Shown: positions 51,328 through 61,166, numbered from the stretch's first letter. The stretch: DNA of 64,000 nt from Thalassobacillus devorans MSP14 (GCF_000496835.1 NZ_KI543237.1:625582-689581); one strand, 5' to 3'. Numbers and translations: made by a program. Notes: generated from the letters alone by a model not told the origin.

Positions 51328-52617
51328 TTATTTTTGAAAAGGCTCGTAGTAGCTTTCCGCACTTTTCTGAACTGCTTCGGCTACTCCTTCAGTTGTCTGT
51401 TCTCCTAAATACATACCTTGCAGTTCTGTTTCCAATGTCGCTTTCGTTGATGGATTTCCTTTTGCGAAATGAACCAGAATCAAGTATGGCGTTGAGTTTT
51501 GCTCTGCCGCTTTGGCTAGATCGCTGACCAGCTGGTTATCGGATTGGACACCAGGTACAGCGCTGACCATGCTGAATTCTTCCGTGAACATTTGACCGAA
51601 CTCTTCTGTCGTCATCCACTCTAGGAACTTCTTCGCTTCTTCTTTATGTTCAGAGTTAGCATTGATCGCATATGACCCGTCGACCCAGGTAGTAATGGTC
51701 GGTTCTTTGCCGTCTGCTGATGGCATCATGAAGAAGTCAAGCTGCAGGTCAGGGTTCATTTCCTTCAATACTTCGATTTCCCAGCTTCCCAACGGGAACA
51801 TCGCTGCTTTTTCTGTGAAGAATAAGGTACGGATGTCTTCCATTCCAAGTCCTTCATAGTTGTCCGGGAAGTAAGCTTTTAATTCGTCCATCGCCTCGAT
51901 AGAAGCCTTGAACTCATCACTGACAAAATTGGTTTCTCCGTTTTCAATTTTTTCAACGAATTCGTTAGCTCCATATTGAGATGGTCCGACGATTCCGTGC
52001 ATCAAAGACATCAGCCAGCCTTCTTTGGTACCCATCGCAAGTGGCGTGTACCCTTCCTTTTTCAAAGTTTCATTGATTTCAATGAACTCTTCGTAGGTTT
52101 GTGGTTCTTCCAATCCCAGTTCATCAAAAATCTTCTTATTATAGAACATTTGCGTCGTACTCATGTTCAACGGAACACCATATTGCGTACCATCAGAACC
52201 TTGCGCTGCCATTAAAGATGATTCAGGGAATGTATCCAATCCATTAAGATCGTCAATCGGCTCTAGGTAACCTGCATCAGCAAGCTCAGCACCCGCTGCA
52301 TAAGGACGAAGCTGAAGGATGTCTGGTCCTTCTCCACTTTTCAACTCTGTGTTCAGAATCGTATTGTATTCGGTATTTTTCGATGGTTTGAACTCTAACT
52401 TGATGTCAGGATGCTTTTCGTTGAAAGCTTCAAACAGCTTTTCGTACTTTGCTGTATCTTCCGTCCGCCAGCTCCCCACTTGCAATGTGACGGTGTCTCC
52501 GCTGCCTTCGTTACTGCTGTCTCCGCCTTCTTCTGACCCTGCATCTGACGAACAGCCGGTTAAAATCAAAATGAACGCTAAAAATCCAATCATCCAACCT
52601 TTCGTGATTTTCCCCAT
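51328..52617 (-). CDS. Sugar-binding lipoprotein of the ABC importer
   Basis: 429 residues from the ATG at 52617 (AGGAGG upstream), not the longer frame to 52659. Lipoprotein signal with lipobox ILTGC (Cys about 22), then an acidic Ser/Gly/Glu linker. The type 1 extracellular solute-binding fold shows LQVGSWRTEDTAKYEKLFEA, GPDILQLRPYAAGAELADAG and a C-terminal LEWMTTEEFGQMF segment. It captures sugar outside the cell for the two permeases. Position between AmiE-like hydrolase and permeases points to MurNAc or muropeptide-derived sugar. Confidence 0.9.
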   Translation of the reverse strand: MGKITKGWMIGFLAFILILTGCSSDAGSEEGGDSSNEGSGDTVTLQVGSWRTEDTAKYEKLFEAFNEKHPDIKLEFKPSKNTEYNTILNTELKSGEGPDILQLRPYAAGAELADAGYLEPIDDLNGLDTFPESSLMAAQGSDGTQYGVPLNMSTTQMFYNKKIFDELGLEEPQTYEEFIEINETLKKEGYTPLAMGTKEGWLMSLMHGIVGPSQYGANEFVEKIENGETNFVSDEFKASIEAMDELKAYFPDNYEGLGMEDIRTLFFTEKAAMFPLGSWEIEVLKEMNPDLQLDFFMMPSADGKEPTITTWVDGSYAINANSEHKEEAKKFLEWMTTEEFGQMFTEEFSMVSAVPGVQSDNQLVSDLAKAAEQNSTPYLILVHFAKGNPSTKATLETELQGMYLGEQTTEGVAEAVQKSAESYYEPFQK

Positions 52618-52643
52618 TTTCTTACCTCCTGTAAAAATGATTT

Positions 52644-53660
52644 TTATTTTGCAAAACATTGATGCACATGACTGTGTAATTCTTTTCGAATCGTTTTCAG
52701 GTTATGGTTTCTTCCATAATGCACGACATTCGTCAGCAAAACGGTGATGATTTCATCCTTAGGGTTGATCCAGAGGCTCGTGCCTGTGAATCCGGTATGG
52801 CCGAAGGATCCGGGCGGCCAATGTTCTCCACATGAAGGCGGGTCCCCTATCCTGTTCCAAACCTCCCAGCCGAGTCCGCGTCCCTGTTTATGTTCCTGGC
52901 AGGCTCCTTTAAGTAAGTACGGGTCAATTACAGCCTGGGAATCAGGGTAGAGCCATTTCAGCCCGTAGGCCTCCATGTCTTCAGCGGTAGTGAACAATCC
53001 GGCGTTTCCGCTTACGCCGCCCATTTGGAATGCTTTTTCATCATGGACTTCCCCCTGAAGGTACTGCCCGTTGTCCCATTCGGTCGAGGCTGTTTCCATC
53101 TTCTGTTTTTCCGTTAGTAGATATGTAGTGTTTGGCATGTTCCAGCGTGGGTAAAGCTCTGTTTCTACCAGGTCATTTAAGGGTTTGGCCGTGACTCTTT
53201 CGATCACTTTCCCCAGCAATATCATGCCAAGGTCTGTGTATTTCACTGTCTCACCAGGCTTGGTAACAAGTGTCGAAGCGAGCAATTCATGAAAGATATT
53301 CCGTTTATGCCAACGGCTTTTATGAGATAAGTCGGCGGATAATCCTGCTGTGTGGGTCAAAAGATGATAGATGGTGATGGACTTGAAGGTGAATTCCGGG
53401 ATGTAGTGTTGAACCGGTGCATGAAGGGCCAGTTTTTCCCGATTAATGAGATAAAGAGCTGCCGGCAGGGTTGCCATCACTTTCGTCAATGAAGCTGCAT
53501 CAAACCAGGTAGACGTTGTGGTTTTCCTGCTGGTCCCGTCTCTGGCCTGGTAACCCCCGAACGCCTCAAAATATTTCCGCTCCCCTTTGACATTAACAAG
53601 AACAACGGCGCCGGGGACCTCCCGATTTTCGACGAGATGGTGCATGTAGGATGTGATCAC
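52644..53660 (-). CDS. Beta-lactamase-class-C-like serine hydrolase (AmiE-like)
   Basis: 338 residues, starting at a GTG that overlaps the regulator stop (GTGA). The SxxK nucleophile is in DAASLTKVMATL (about 52-63), a Tyr motif near KYTDLGMILLG, and a late GHTGFTGTSLWINP block in place of the KTG motif. No signal peptide is seen, so it is probably cytosolic or exported by an unusual route. B. subtilis AmiE (YbbE), of this fold, is an N-acetylmuramyl-L-alanine amidase in the murQ operon; that is the best guess here too. Confidence 0.78.
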   Translation of the reverse strand: MITSYMHHLVENREVPGAVVLVNVKGERKYFEAFGGYQARDGTSRKTTTSTWFDAASLTKVMATLPAALYLINREKLALHAPVQHYIPEFTFKSITIYHLLTHTAGLSADLSHKSRWHKRNIFHELLASTLVTKPGETVKYTDLGMILLGKVIERVTAKPLNDLVETELYPRWNMPNTTYLLTEKQKMETASTEWDNGQYLQGEVHDEKAFQMGGVSGNAGLFTTAEDMEAYGLKWLYPDSQAVIDPYLLKGACQEHKQGRGLGWEVWNRIGDPPSCGEHWPPGSFGHTGFTGTSLWINPKDEIITVLLTNVVHYGRNHNLKTIRKELHSHVHQCFAK

Positions 53661-54502
53661 TTAATCATTTTCACCACCTTTCTTGTTTTATCAAGAGCTT
53701 CGATGTTAGCCGCCTGATTGGAACGCGTAATTCCAAGAAACAAAATATCGATGACATTCAACTGAGCGATTCGTGAACTGGTGGCACCACTTCGGATATT
53801 TTTTTCAAGTGAGGTTGTATATAAAGCAATGTCAGCCAGTGAAGATACTGGGTTCTCACCCATTTTTGTGAGCGTGATGATCGTCGCACCATTGTCTTTG
53901 GCGACCTTCAATGATTCGTATATATCGCGAGTCTGGCCGCTGTAGGAGACACCGAATGCGACGTCTTCTTTGGTCAGGTTGGCGGAAATCGTCAGCTGGG
54001 CATCAATATCGAGACCAACTTCACACCAGTTATCGATCCTGGTCAGCTTCTGCTTGAAATCCTGTGCGATGAAACCGGAAGCACCAATGCCGTAAACCGC
54101 AATCTTGCGGGCTTTGGTCATCAATTGGATGGCTGCTTCCACATCTTCCGGAGCCAGGATGTTCAGCGTATTTTCCAATGACTGGATATTATTATAGGAA
54201 ACATTGTTGATCAGCGACTCGATAGAATCGTCATCGGGGATGTCCTGGTATTTTTCTGTCGATGTTTCAAAAACAGCCATTTCTCTTGCGATGGTCAACT
54301 TGAGTTCCTGAAAACCCTTACATTTAAGTTTTTTAGAAAGCCGGATGATTGTCGCTTCACTCACTTCGGTTTTTTCTGCAAGCTTCTGGATCGATAAATT
54401 CACTACTTCGTCGGGATGCCGCAAAATGTAATCGGCTACTTTCTTTTCCGAGGGCTTGCAGCTGTCCAGTGCTTCCTGGATAAAAATCAATTGATTGCTC
54501 AT
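53657..54502 (-). CDS. murR: RpiR-family regulator of MurNAc use (MurR-like)
   Basis: 281 residues. N-terminal RpiR helix-turn-helix (SIQKLAEKTEVSEATIIRLS, about 33-52) and C-terminal SIS domain (about 125-255; AVYGIGASGFIAQDFKQKL, AFGVSYSGQTRDI). TTGGAG precedes the ATG. First gene of the operon, overlapping the AmiE-like gene by 4 bases. MurR-type proteins repress mur genes until MurNAc-6P binds the SIS domain. The gene is similar in layout but not identical to the gluconate regulator at 41871. Confidence 0.85.
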   Translation of the reverse strand: MSNQLIFIQEALDSCKPSEKKVADYILRHPDEVVNLSIQKLAEKTEVSEATIIRLSKKLKCKGFQELKLTIAREMAVFETSTEKYQDIPDDDSIESLINNVSYNNIQSLENTLNILAPEDVEAAIQLMTKARKIAVYGIGASGFIAQDFKQKLTRIDNWCEVGLDIDAQLTISANLTKEDVAFGVSYSGQTRDIYESLKVAKDNGATIITLTKMGENPVSSLADIALYTTSLEKNIRSGATSSRIAQLNVIDILFLGITRSNQAANIEALDKTRKVVKMIK

Positions 54503-54541
54503 ATGCTTTGCTCCAATTTCTAATATTTTAACTTACTGTAT

Positions 54542-54570
54542 ATCTTACAAAATAATATTACTTAATACAA
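54542..54570 (-). promoter_or_regulatory. Candidate promoter of the mur operon
   Basis: Minus strand TTGTAT (-35), 17 bp, TAAGAT (-10), about 40 bp before murR. The rest of the gap 54503-54809 shows no gene; a plus-strand TATAAT at 54763-54768 may be the -10 for the CBS gene. Confidence 0.45.
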
Positions 54571-54809
54571 TACAATTAATGAAACTTTATTACATTTTAT
54601 TGCTATTTGGTCACTAATATGCAAAAAAACAGACAATGACCGGCCGTGTCTCCTATTTGAGAGACATCCAGTTCCGCCTCGGTATCAGGCATTTATCGTG
54701 ATTTAATTGTGTATCTTCTCTACGTACTGCCATCCCTGATGTTTTTTTAATCCGGATTCCGTTATAATAAGAGGAAACATCATTTTTACATACAAAGTAG
54801 GTGTCAACG

Positions 54810-55547
54810 ATGGACGGATCCAGACAAGAATTGGAGCTCGCGGAACGATTCGAGATTGCATTCAATCAAATTCACCAGCAATTGAAAATGATCAACGGGT
54901 ATCCAAAAAACGACAATTTCATGGAACTGCTTCAACGCTCCAAGATAAAACATAGTGTCATCCGGCATCATTTTGACAATTTAAAACAATATGCGAAGCT
55001 GCGAAATGCGCTCGTCCATGAAAAAATACGCGATGATTACTACATTGCCTACCCGCACCGGGAAGTCGTGGAAGAAATAGAAAAAATTAAACAAACGCTT
55101 GATCAGCCGCCAAAAGCGATCGATGTTGCGACACGGCCTGTGCTTTTTTTCAAATCGAACTCTCATCTGACAAAAATTGTCGAGGCATTCAATCGTTTCA
55201 AAGTCTCCCAATTCCCTATTTACGGAGAGGATCAGCAGTTTCTGGGGCTGTTGACGAATGACGGGGTTGTGCGCTGGCTGTCCCGTAACATGCATAACGA
55301 CTGTATTCAGATGGGCGAGGTCCGTGCTTCTGACATTTTGAAGCTGGAAAAGAATCATAACGTCCGTTTTTTAAGCGAAAAAAACTCCATCTTCGATCTG
55401 GAATCTTCATTCGAACGCAGTTTCGAGCAAAACCTGAAATTGAAAGCAGTCATTATTACAGGGGATGGTTCCCAGCATAGTAAACCCCTTGGAATCGTCA
55501 CAACCTGGGACCTGATCAAAATTGACCGCTACGGAGACGAGAATTGA
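54810..55547 (+). CDS. CBS-domain protein with N-terminal helical region
   Basis: 245 residues from the ATG at 54810 (TAGGTG six bases before; a GTG three codons upstream opens the frame). Residues 1-95 are helical and charged (ELAERFEIAFNQIHQQLKMI, AKLRNALVHE), resembling a short HEPN-like or RNA-binding helical unit; residues about 110-245 form two CBS motifs (FPIYGEDQQFLGLLTNDGVV and GIVTTWDLIKIDR), which bind adenosyl ligands. Single-gene unit with its own terminator. I do not know its role; regulation by AMP/ATP level is a family-based guess. Confidence 0.75.
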   Translation: MDGSRQELELAERFEIAFNQIHQQLKMINGYPKNDNFMELLQRSKIKHSVIRHHFDNLKQYAKLRNALVHEKIRDDYYIAYPHREVVEEIEKIKQTLDQPPKAIDVATRPVLFFKSNSHLTKIVEAFNRFKVSQFPIYGEDQQFLGLLTNDGVVRWLSRNMHNDCIQMGEVRASDILKLEKNHNVRFLSEKNSIFDLESSFERSFEQNLKLKAVIITGDGSQHSKPLGIVTTWDLIKIDRYGDEN

Positions 55548-55569
55548 CATGTTCATAAAAAATACGATG

Positions 55570-55608
55570 AAAAACCCGTTTGATTGTTTATCCAATCAAA
55601 CGGGTTTT
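55570..55608. terminator. Bidirectional terminator after the CBS gene
   Basis: AAAACCCGTTTGATTG pairs with CAATCAAACGGGTTTT. It serves the CBS gene and the leftward RND operon, which ends 50 bp away. Confidence 0.88.
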
Positions 55609-55657
55609 CGTTTTAAATGAATTTGCGTATCACATCGCTGGCTTTTGGCACACAGCC

Positions 55658-58600
55658 TTACTTATCTTTCCGGAACCAGCCCGTAACTTTATCGGAAAGG
55701 TCGTCGAAATAGGTATAGACGACCGGGATCAACAATAACGTGAATAAGCTGGAGATCGTCAATCCGAAAATGATGGTGACAGCAAGCGGCTGCTGGGCTT
55801 CTGCCCCCTGGCCGAGACCAAGGGCGAGCGGAATCATCCCGAGAACAGTCGTCAAGGTCGTCATCAGAATCGGACGCATTCGGCTTGGACCGGCTTCTAA
55901 AATCGCTTCGTAGCGGTCAATGCCTTTTCTGCGCAATATGTTGATATAGTCTACGAGTACAATCGCATTGTTAACGACAATCCCCGCAAGCATGATGATA
56001 CCGACGAATGCCGGCAGACTCAATGGCAAGCCGGTTGTGAACAAGCCAAGCATGACACCGATGATTATGGTCGGAAGCGAAAACATAATGATTAACGGGA
56101 ACAGGAAGTTCTCGAATTGTACAGCCATGACGGCATAAACAAGGAAAATTGAGAATACAAGCGCCAATGCCAAGTCTCCAAAGGCTTCCTGCATATCCTG
56201 CGCCTGGCCGCCGATTTCATAACTGTATTCATCGGGAAAATTCAAGCGCTCCAGTTCCTTCCTGATATCTTCTGTCACACTTCCAAGGTCGCGTCCGACA
56301 ATTTCACTTTCTACGTTGACCTGGCGCTGCTGGTTTTCACGCAGCAAAGTAACCGGTCCCTGTACTTGTTTCAGTTCTGCCACACTGGCAAGCGGAATCA
56401 ATGAGCCGGTCGGTGTCTGCAGGGTCATGCCTTCCAGATCGGCAATCGTCCGGCGCTCTTCTTCCGGCAAAATCATCCGGACATTTATTTCGTCGGTTCC
56501 ATCCCGGTAACGAGTCGCTACCTGACCGTTGAATCCGAGCTCAACCTGGCTGAGCACCTGCTGGTAGCTGAGACCGTACTGAGCCGCTTTGTCACGGTCG
56601 ACCTGGACTTGCATTTCCGGGCGTCCCTCGTTGGTGGAAGACTCCGGGTTATGGACCCCGTCTACATCTTCTATCATGTAGACGACCTGTTCAGCCAGTT
56701 CACTTAAGACCTCGTAGTCCGGTCCATTCAACTGAATTTGAACAGGGGCTCCTGTTCCAAGACCTGCTCCAATTTCACTGACGGCGATCTCCGCTCCAGG
56801 CACCCCGGAAACGTCTTTATCAATCGCCTGCATGATTTCACTAGTGCTCCGCTCCCGGTCGTCCGGCCCGACAAGCTGCATCGTATAAGTGGCTTCATTG
56901 GCGGACGATGAAAAACTTTCGAATCCACCGCCTCCGATAGTCACATAATTTGTTTCGATGACATCTTCATAGGCTTTTAGTTTTTCATTCACTTTTTCTG
57001 TAACTTCTTCGGTTGTCGAAAGCGATGTCCCGGCAGGAGCCGTCACACTGATCTCGATCTGCCCCTGGTCTGACGGGGGAATGAATTCAGTTCCGATCAT
57101 CGGAACAAGGAACCCGCTGCCTGCAATCGCTAACAGGGTCACGAGAACGGTCGTTTTCCTCCACTTCAACACCCGACGCAGCATGGACTGGTAGCCATTG
57201 TTCACTTTGGCTAAAAAGCGGTCGAACCAGTACCGTCGTCCCGATGTCTGTAATGGTTTCGTCAATAGCTTGGAAGATAGCATCGGAATCAAGGTTACTG
57301 ATACAATCAAGGCGGCAATCAGTGCAAAGGAAATGGTCAAAGCAAGCGGCGTGAACAGCTCTGATGCAATTCCTTCTACGAAAATGATCGGCAGGAACAC
57401 GACGATCGTTGTCGTCGCCGATGCAATAACGGCTGGTGCGAGTTCCGACGCGCCCTCTTTTGCTGCTTCCATCATGGAATATCCTTGCTGCCGGTAGTTG
57501 ACGATGTTTTCCAGAATGACAATGGAACTATCGACCATCATCCCGATTCCCAGCGCCAGTCCTCCCATGGTAAGGACGTTCAACGTTTCCCCGGTGAAGT
57601 ACATCAAGGTGAACGTTGAAATGATGGCAATCGGTATCGATATTCCGATGACCAGCGTGGCACGGATACTTTTTAAAAATAAGAGTAAAACCAGAACAGA
57701 AAACACCCCGCCGATGATGATATTCATCATCACCGAATCGATCGACTGGGTGATGAATTGAGAAGTGTCCAGCACGACTTTCATGTTGACATTCTCCGGA
57801 AGACGTTCTTTGATATCTCCCATGGCGGATGTAACATTATTCGCCGTTTCCACGGTATTTCCATCTGATTTTTTCAAGACTGACAAAACTACGGATGCCT
57901 GGCCGTTAACCTTGGAAATCGTTGAAGTGTCTTCATAGGTATCTTTCACATCTGCAATCTGATCGAGGCGGATTTGCGCCCCGCCTTCTGTTTGCAATAA
58001 GGTATCTTTGATTTCCTGCACAGATTCGAACTCACCGGCGATTCGTATCTGCAGGTCTTTATCTCCTTTTTCAACCGCCCCGGCGGAAGCCGATTGGTTT
58101 GCGGCGTTCAAAGTCTGAATGATGGTCTGGCTATTAAGCCCATATTCGTTCATCTGACCGCGATCGATCAGGACACGGACTTCCCGGTCTTTTCCTCCTT
58201 CAATACTGACAGAGGCTACGCCTTCCTGACGTTCAAGAAAAGGGACAACCCGGTTCTCTGCGATTTGCTGCAATTCTTCCGGACTGTCACCGGTTAGGCC
58301 GACCCACATGACAGGAATTTGCTGGGGGTCAAAACGAAGCACGTTCGGTTCGCCTGCTCCTTCAGGGAGCATCCCCTTCACCTGATCGACTTTTTCACGG
58401 ACATCCAATAGTACGTTATCCAGGTTGACTCCGGTATTGAACTGCATGAACACGATGGATGCTCCAGTTTGCGATTGTGATTGCACGGTTTCCATGCCCT
58501 CAATCGCACTAACCGACGATTCAATTGGTTCACTGATCAATTTCTCCGTTTCCTGTGGTGCTGCTCCCGGATAGTTGGTAGATACGACCGCAATTGGCAG

Positions 58601-58732
58601 ATCGATTTCCGGATACAAATCGATAGCCAAATTTCGTAAGGACATGATGCCCAGAGCTAATATGGCCAGCACAATCATAATGACGCCGACCGGGCGTTTG
58701 ACGGATTCGTTTACGAGTTTCAAATCAGGCAT
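55658..58732 (-). CDS. RND-type efflux pump (SwrC/AcrB-like)
   Basis: 1024 residues, full length for HAE-type RND transporters: 12 membrane spans and two large extracytoplasmic loops. The N-terminus (SVKRPVGVIMIVLAILALGI) and YPGAAPQETEKLI are typical. The proton-relay span 4 reads GLALGIGMMVDSSIVILENI: one Asp is kept, the second Asp of E. coli AcrB is Ser, as in other Firmicute RND pumps. B. subtilis SwrC (YerP) exports surfactin and gives self-resistance; a similar lipophilic substrate is plausible. It overlaps the adaptor gene by 8 bases. Confidence 0.92.
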   Translation of the reverse strand: MPDLKLVNESVKRPVGVIMIVLAILALGIMSLRNLAIDLYPEIDLPIAVVSTNYPGAAPQETEKLISEPIESSVSAIEGMETVQSQSQTGASIVFMQFNTGVNLDNVLLDVREKVDQVKGMLPEGAGEPNVLRFDPQQIPVMWVGLTGDSPEELQQIAENRVVPFLERQEGVASVSIEGGKDREVRVLIDRGQMNEYGLNSQTIIQTLNAANQSASAGAVEKGDKDLQIRIAGEFESVQEIKDTLLQTEGGAQIRLDQIADVKDTYEDTSTISKVNGQASVVLSVLKKSDGNTVETANNVTSAMGDIKERLPENVNMKVVLDTSQFITQSIDSVMMNIIIGGVFSVLVLLLFLKSIRATLVIGISIPIAIISTFTLMYFTGETLNVLTMGGLALGIGMMVDSSIVILENIVNYRQQGYSMMEAAKEGASELAPAVIASATTTIVVFLPIIFVEGIASELFTPLALTISFALIAALIVSVTLIPMLSSKLLTKPLQTSGRRYWFDRFLAKVNNGYQSMLRRVLKWRKTTVLVTLLAIAGSGFLVPMIGTEFIPPSDQGQIEISVTAPAGTSLSTTEEVTEKVNEKLKAYEDVIETNYVTIGGGGFESFSSSANEATYTMQLVGPDDRERSTSEIMQAIDKDVSGVPGAEIAVSEIGAGLGTGAPVQIQLNGPDYEVLSELAEQVVYMIEDVDGVHNPESSTNEGRPEMQVQVDRDKAAQYGLSYQQVLSQVELGFNGQVATRYRDGTDEINVRMILPEEERRTIADLEGMTLQTPTGSLIPLASVAELKQVQGPVTLLRENQQRQVNVESEIVGRDLGSVTEDIRKELERLNFPDEYSYEIGGQAQDMQEAFGDLALALVFSIFLVYAVMAVQFENFLFPLIIMFSLPTIIIGVMLGLFTTGLPLSLPAFVGIIMLAGIVVNNAIVLVDYINILRRKGIDRYEAILEAGPSRMRPILMTTLTTVLGMIPLALGLGQGAEAQQPLAVTIIFGLTISSLFTLLLIPVVYTYFDDLSDKVTGWFRKDK

Positions 58733-60071
58733 CCTCCTTTATGATGCTGACTTTAGCTCCATCTGTCAGGGTCAATTGCCCGGTGGTGACGATTTCAGCT
58801 CCCGCTGTAATTTCACCTTCGATCGCAGTGGTTTCAGACTGTGCTTCAACGACGGTCACTGCAATTTTCTTTGCTTTCTCCTCAAGGATTTGGTAGATAT
58901 ACGCTTCTCCACCTTCTTCTACTACTGCTTCCGTCGGGACTAGGAATGTATCAGCTACGACGGTCTCCGGAAGCAGGAAGGTCGCCATCATGCCTGGCTT
59001 AACCTTTTCTGATTCATTGGCAATTGTCGCTTCCACAGGGTACAAACCCGTATCATTTGGCACGGAGGCGACATACTCCACCGTAGAGGTGATCGTTTTC
59101 TCCACCCCATTGATTTTCACATCAATTTCCTGACCTTCTTCAAACAGGTTGAGCTGGTCTGCTGTCACGGCAGCTTCAGCAGTCATCGGATTTAATGCGA
59201 CAATCGCGCCGATCGGCTGCTGATTGGACACCATATCACCAACCCGTGCTTCCAAAGAAGTGATTTCACCTGTGGCCCCTGCGTAAATGGTATTGTTGGA
59301 AGCCTGCTCCTGGGCCTGGTTCAATTGGACCTGCGCCTGCTCAACTTGAAGTTCTGCCTGTTCGACACCAACTTCAGCCTGGTTGAGCTGAGACTGCGCT
59401 TGATCTACTTGCGCTTCAGCCTGCTCGATTTCCGCAGAAGAAGGTACGGTCTGATTTTTCGCCTGCTCATACTGGGCATAGGCCTGGTCTGCACGGCTTT
59501 TCGCCTGTTGATATAAAACTTCCGGAATCGTACCTTCATCCGCTAACTTTTTCGTCTGATCGGCAAGCTCTTTCGCTTGTTCATATTGCTGATAGGCCGC
59601 CTGTATCTGTCCTTTAGACTGTTGGGCCTGTGCCTGCCGGGCCTGCTTAGCTGCAGCTAATTGCTTTTTCGCGTTTTCTACGCCGAGTGCTGCCTGCCGT
59701 CTTGAAATCCGGGCGTTTTCAAGCTGTTTCCCTGCCTGCTGTACGGCATTTTTCTGCAGCTCCACCTGGCTCTGTGAATTCTGTGCATCCACCTGACCGA
59801 TGGCATCACCCTTTTTTACACGGTCCCCTTTTTCCACATTCAAAGCAACCAGCTCTCCAGGTGAACGCGGGATGATCTGCGAGGTAGTTGCCGGCGTGGT
59901 CCGTCCGACAATTTTACGCTCGATACGTAAATCTCCTTTTTCTACGACAGCGGTTTCTACCGGTGTAATACGCTCGACTTCTTCTGCCTGCTCGCTATCA
60001 TTATTGGAACAGCCGCTGATCAATCCCAGCAAAAGTACCGCCAGGACCACCGGACCTAATAATTTTTTCAT
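58725..60071 (-). CDS. RND efflux adaptor lipoprotein (membrane fusion protein)
   Basis: 448 residues from the ATG at 60071 (AGAGGAGTC upstream), not the frame start at 60089. Lipobox LISGC (Cys about 20). Order: lipoyl half (about 60-95), a long Gln/Ala-rich coiled-coil hairpin (about 100-245) with near-repeats such as QAEVGVEQAELQVEQAQVQL, second lipoyl half with GATGEITSLEARVGDMVSNQ, then beta-barrel and membrane-proximal domains. It links the pump to the cell wall side in a bacterium without an outer membrane. The length and Gln content of the hairpin are notable. Confidence 0.9.
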   Translation of the reverse strand: MKKLLGPVVLAVLLLGLISGCSNNDSEQAEEVERITPVETAVVEKGDLRIERKIVGRTTPATTSQIIPRSPGELVALNVEKGDRVKKGDAIGQVDAQNSQSQVELQKNAVQQAGKQLENARISRRQAALGVENAKKQLAAAKQARQAQAQQSKGQIQAAYQQYEQAKELADQTKKLADEGTIPEVLYQQAKSRADQAYAQYEQAKNQTVPSSAEIEQAEAQVDQAQSQLNQAEVGVEQAELQVEQAQVQLNQAQEQASNNTIYAGATGEITSLEARVGDMVSNQQPIGAIVALNPMTAEAAVTADQLNLFEEGQEIDVKINGVEKTITSTVEYVASVPNDTGLYPVEATIANESEKVKPGMMATFLLPETVVADTFLVPTEAVVEEGGEAYIYQILEEKAKKIAVTVVEAQSETTAIEGEITAGAEIVTTGQLTLTDGAKVSIIKEDA

Positions 60072-60093
60072 AAAAAAGACTCCTCTCACTTTC

Positions 60094-60972
60094 TTAAATC
60101 AATTCGATGTTCAAGTCCTGGGCGATTTGCTGGCATTCTCTTTGAAAAACAGTTATCCCGGTAAAATGGGAAAGCATGCCCTGGAATAAAATGTGCTGCG
60201 GCTGGTCTTTCTTGATTTCGTTAAGCAGCACATCGATGGCGCTATGCAAGTCTTCCCGCTTTTGCTTCGGCATTTTCAGTGTATCGATTTTCCCCCGCAT
60301 CACCGTCAGCTTTTCTTTCACCCTGCTATGGGGATCCTGCTCTTTAAATGTAGGAAAATGCCGGATAACATCATCTAAACCTATCAACGGTTCCGTCTCT
60401 TTTTTCAGCATACCCTCGACAACATCGACAATACGTTCCTGGATGAATGAGGCAAGCCTTTGTGGCTCGACCTCGAGATCGTCAATGACCAGCCATTTTG
60501 CATAACCATTCAGTATGCCTTCCATCAATATCGAACTATCAACAATATAGTCTTCAATCGCTGAACCGAATAGTTCCTTCAGATTTTCACTCGTCCAGCG
60601 AAAACTCTCCATTTTCATTTCAAGTAGAAAGTCATCGACCTGAGGAGTGAGCGAGATATTATCTCTCAGGTGCATCAGAATGAAATCTTTATTCTCCATC
60701 AGGCTCGTGAGGAGCATCTCGATCTGACGCGTCATTTTGACCTTGGGATCAAGGTCCATCTGACGCACTTCCTCCACTTTATCCATCATTTGCTGGTAAT
60801 AAAATTTATAGATAGACAGCGTTAAATCTTCTTTGGAATCAAAATGCAGATAAAAAGCCCCTTTAGAAACACCACTCTGCGTAGCGATTTCCTGTATGGA
60901 GGTGGCATGGTAGCCTTTTTGGGCAAACAACTTCATTCCTGATTCAATCAGCTGCCGCTTCCGTTCGTTCAT
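60094..60972 (-). CDS. TetR-family regulator of the RND operon
   Basis: 292 residues. N-terminal TetR helix-turn-helix (about 8-54; YHATSIQEIATQSGVSKGAF then YLHFDSKEDL). The ligand-binding part is longer than the usual 190-220 residues and ends with a helical extension (about 215-292). It is the first gene of the operon, 22 bp before the adaptor, and a palindrome CTGAC-CA-GTCAG lies 26 bp before its start. It probably represses itself and the pump until a lipophilic effector binds. Confidence 0.9.
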   Translation of the reverse strand: MNERKRQLIESGMKLFAQKGYHATSIQEIATQSGVSKGAFYLHFDSKEDLTLSIYKFYYQQMMDKVEEVRQMDLDPKVKMTRQIEMLLTSLMENKDFILMHLRDNISLTPQVDDFLLEMKMESFRWTSENLKELFGSAIEDYIVDSSILMEGILNGYAKWLVIDDLEVEPQRLASFIQERIVDVVEGMLKKETEPLIGLDDVIRHFPTFKEQDPHSRVKEKLTVMRGKIDTLKMPKQKREDLHSAIDVLLNEIKKDQPQHILFQGMLSHFTGITVFQRECQQIAQDLNIELI

Positions 60973-60997
60973 ATGTATTCCCTACTTTCCTCACTAT

Positions 60998-61009
60998 CTG
61001 ACCAGTCAG
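60998..61009. promoter_or_regulatory. Candidate TetR operator
   Basis: CTGACCAGTCAG has perfect 5-bp arms and lies 26 bp before the regulator ATG; a further TCA extends the repeat to TGACTGACTGGTCAG on the other strand, a form common for TetR-family sites. Confidence 0.6.
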
Positions 61010-61166
61010 TCACAACAAGATTAATCGTACTAAAATCTGGAGGATTTTTCAATTACTAATCCATTATACTGTTTGCAATAAAACTGCTTCCCGACAATTT
61101 ATGATGACGCAACCTCGGATATTTTCTTATCCTTTCATCGTTAAACAATATTAAACTTCCTAGACA

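Noticed and set aside
54653..54865. 70-codon minus-strand frame upstream of murR
   Set aside because: It overlaps the start of the CBS gene in antisense, has no ribosome site and no recognisable feature.
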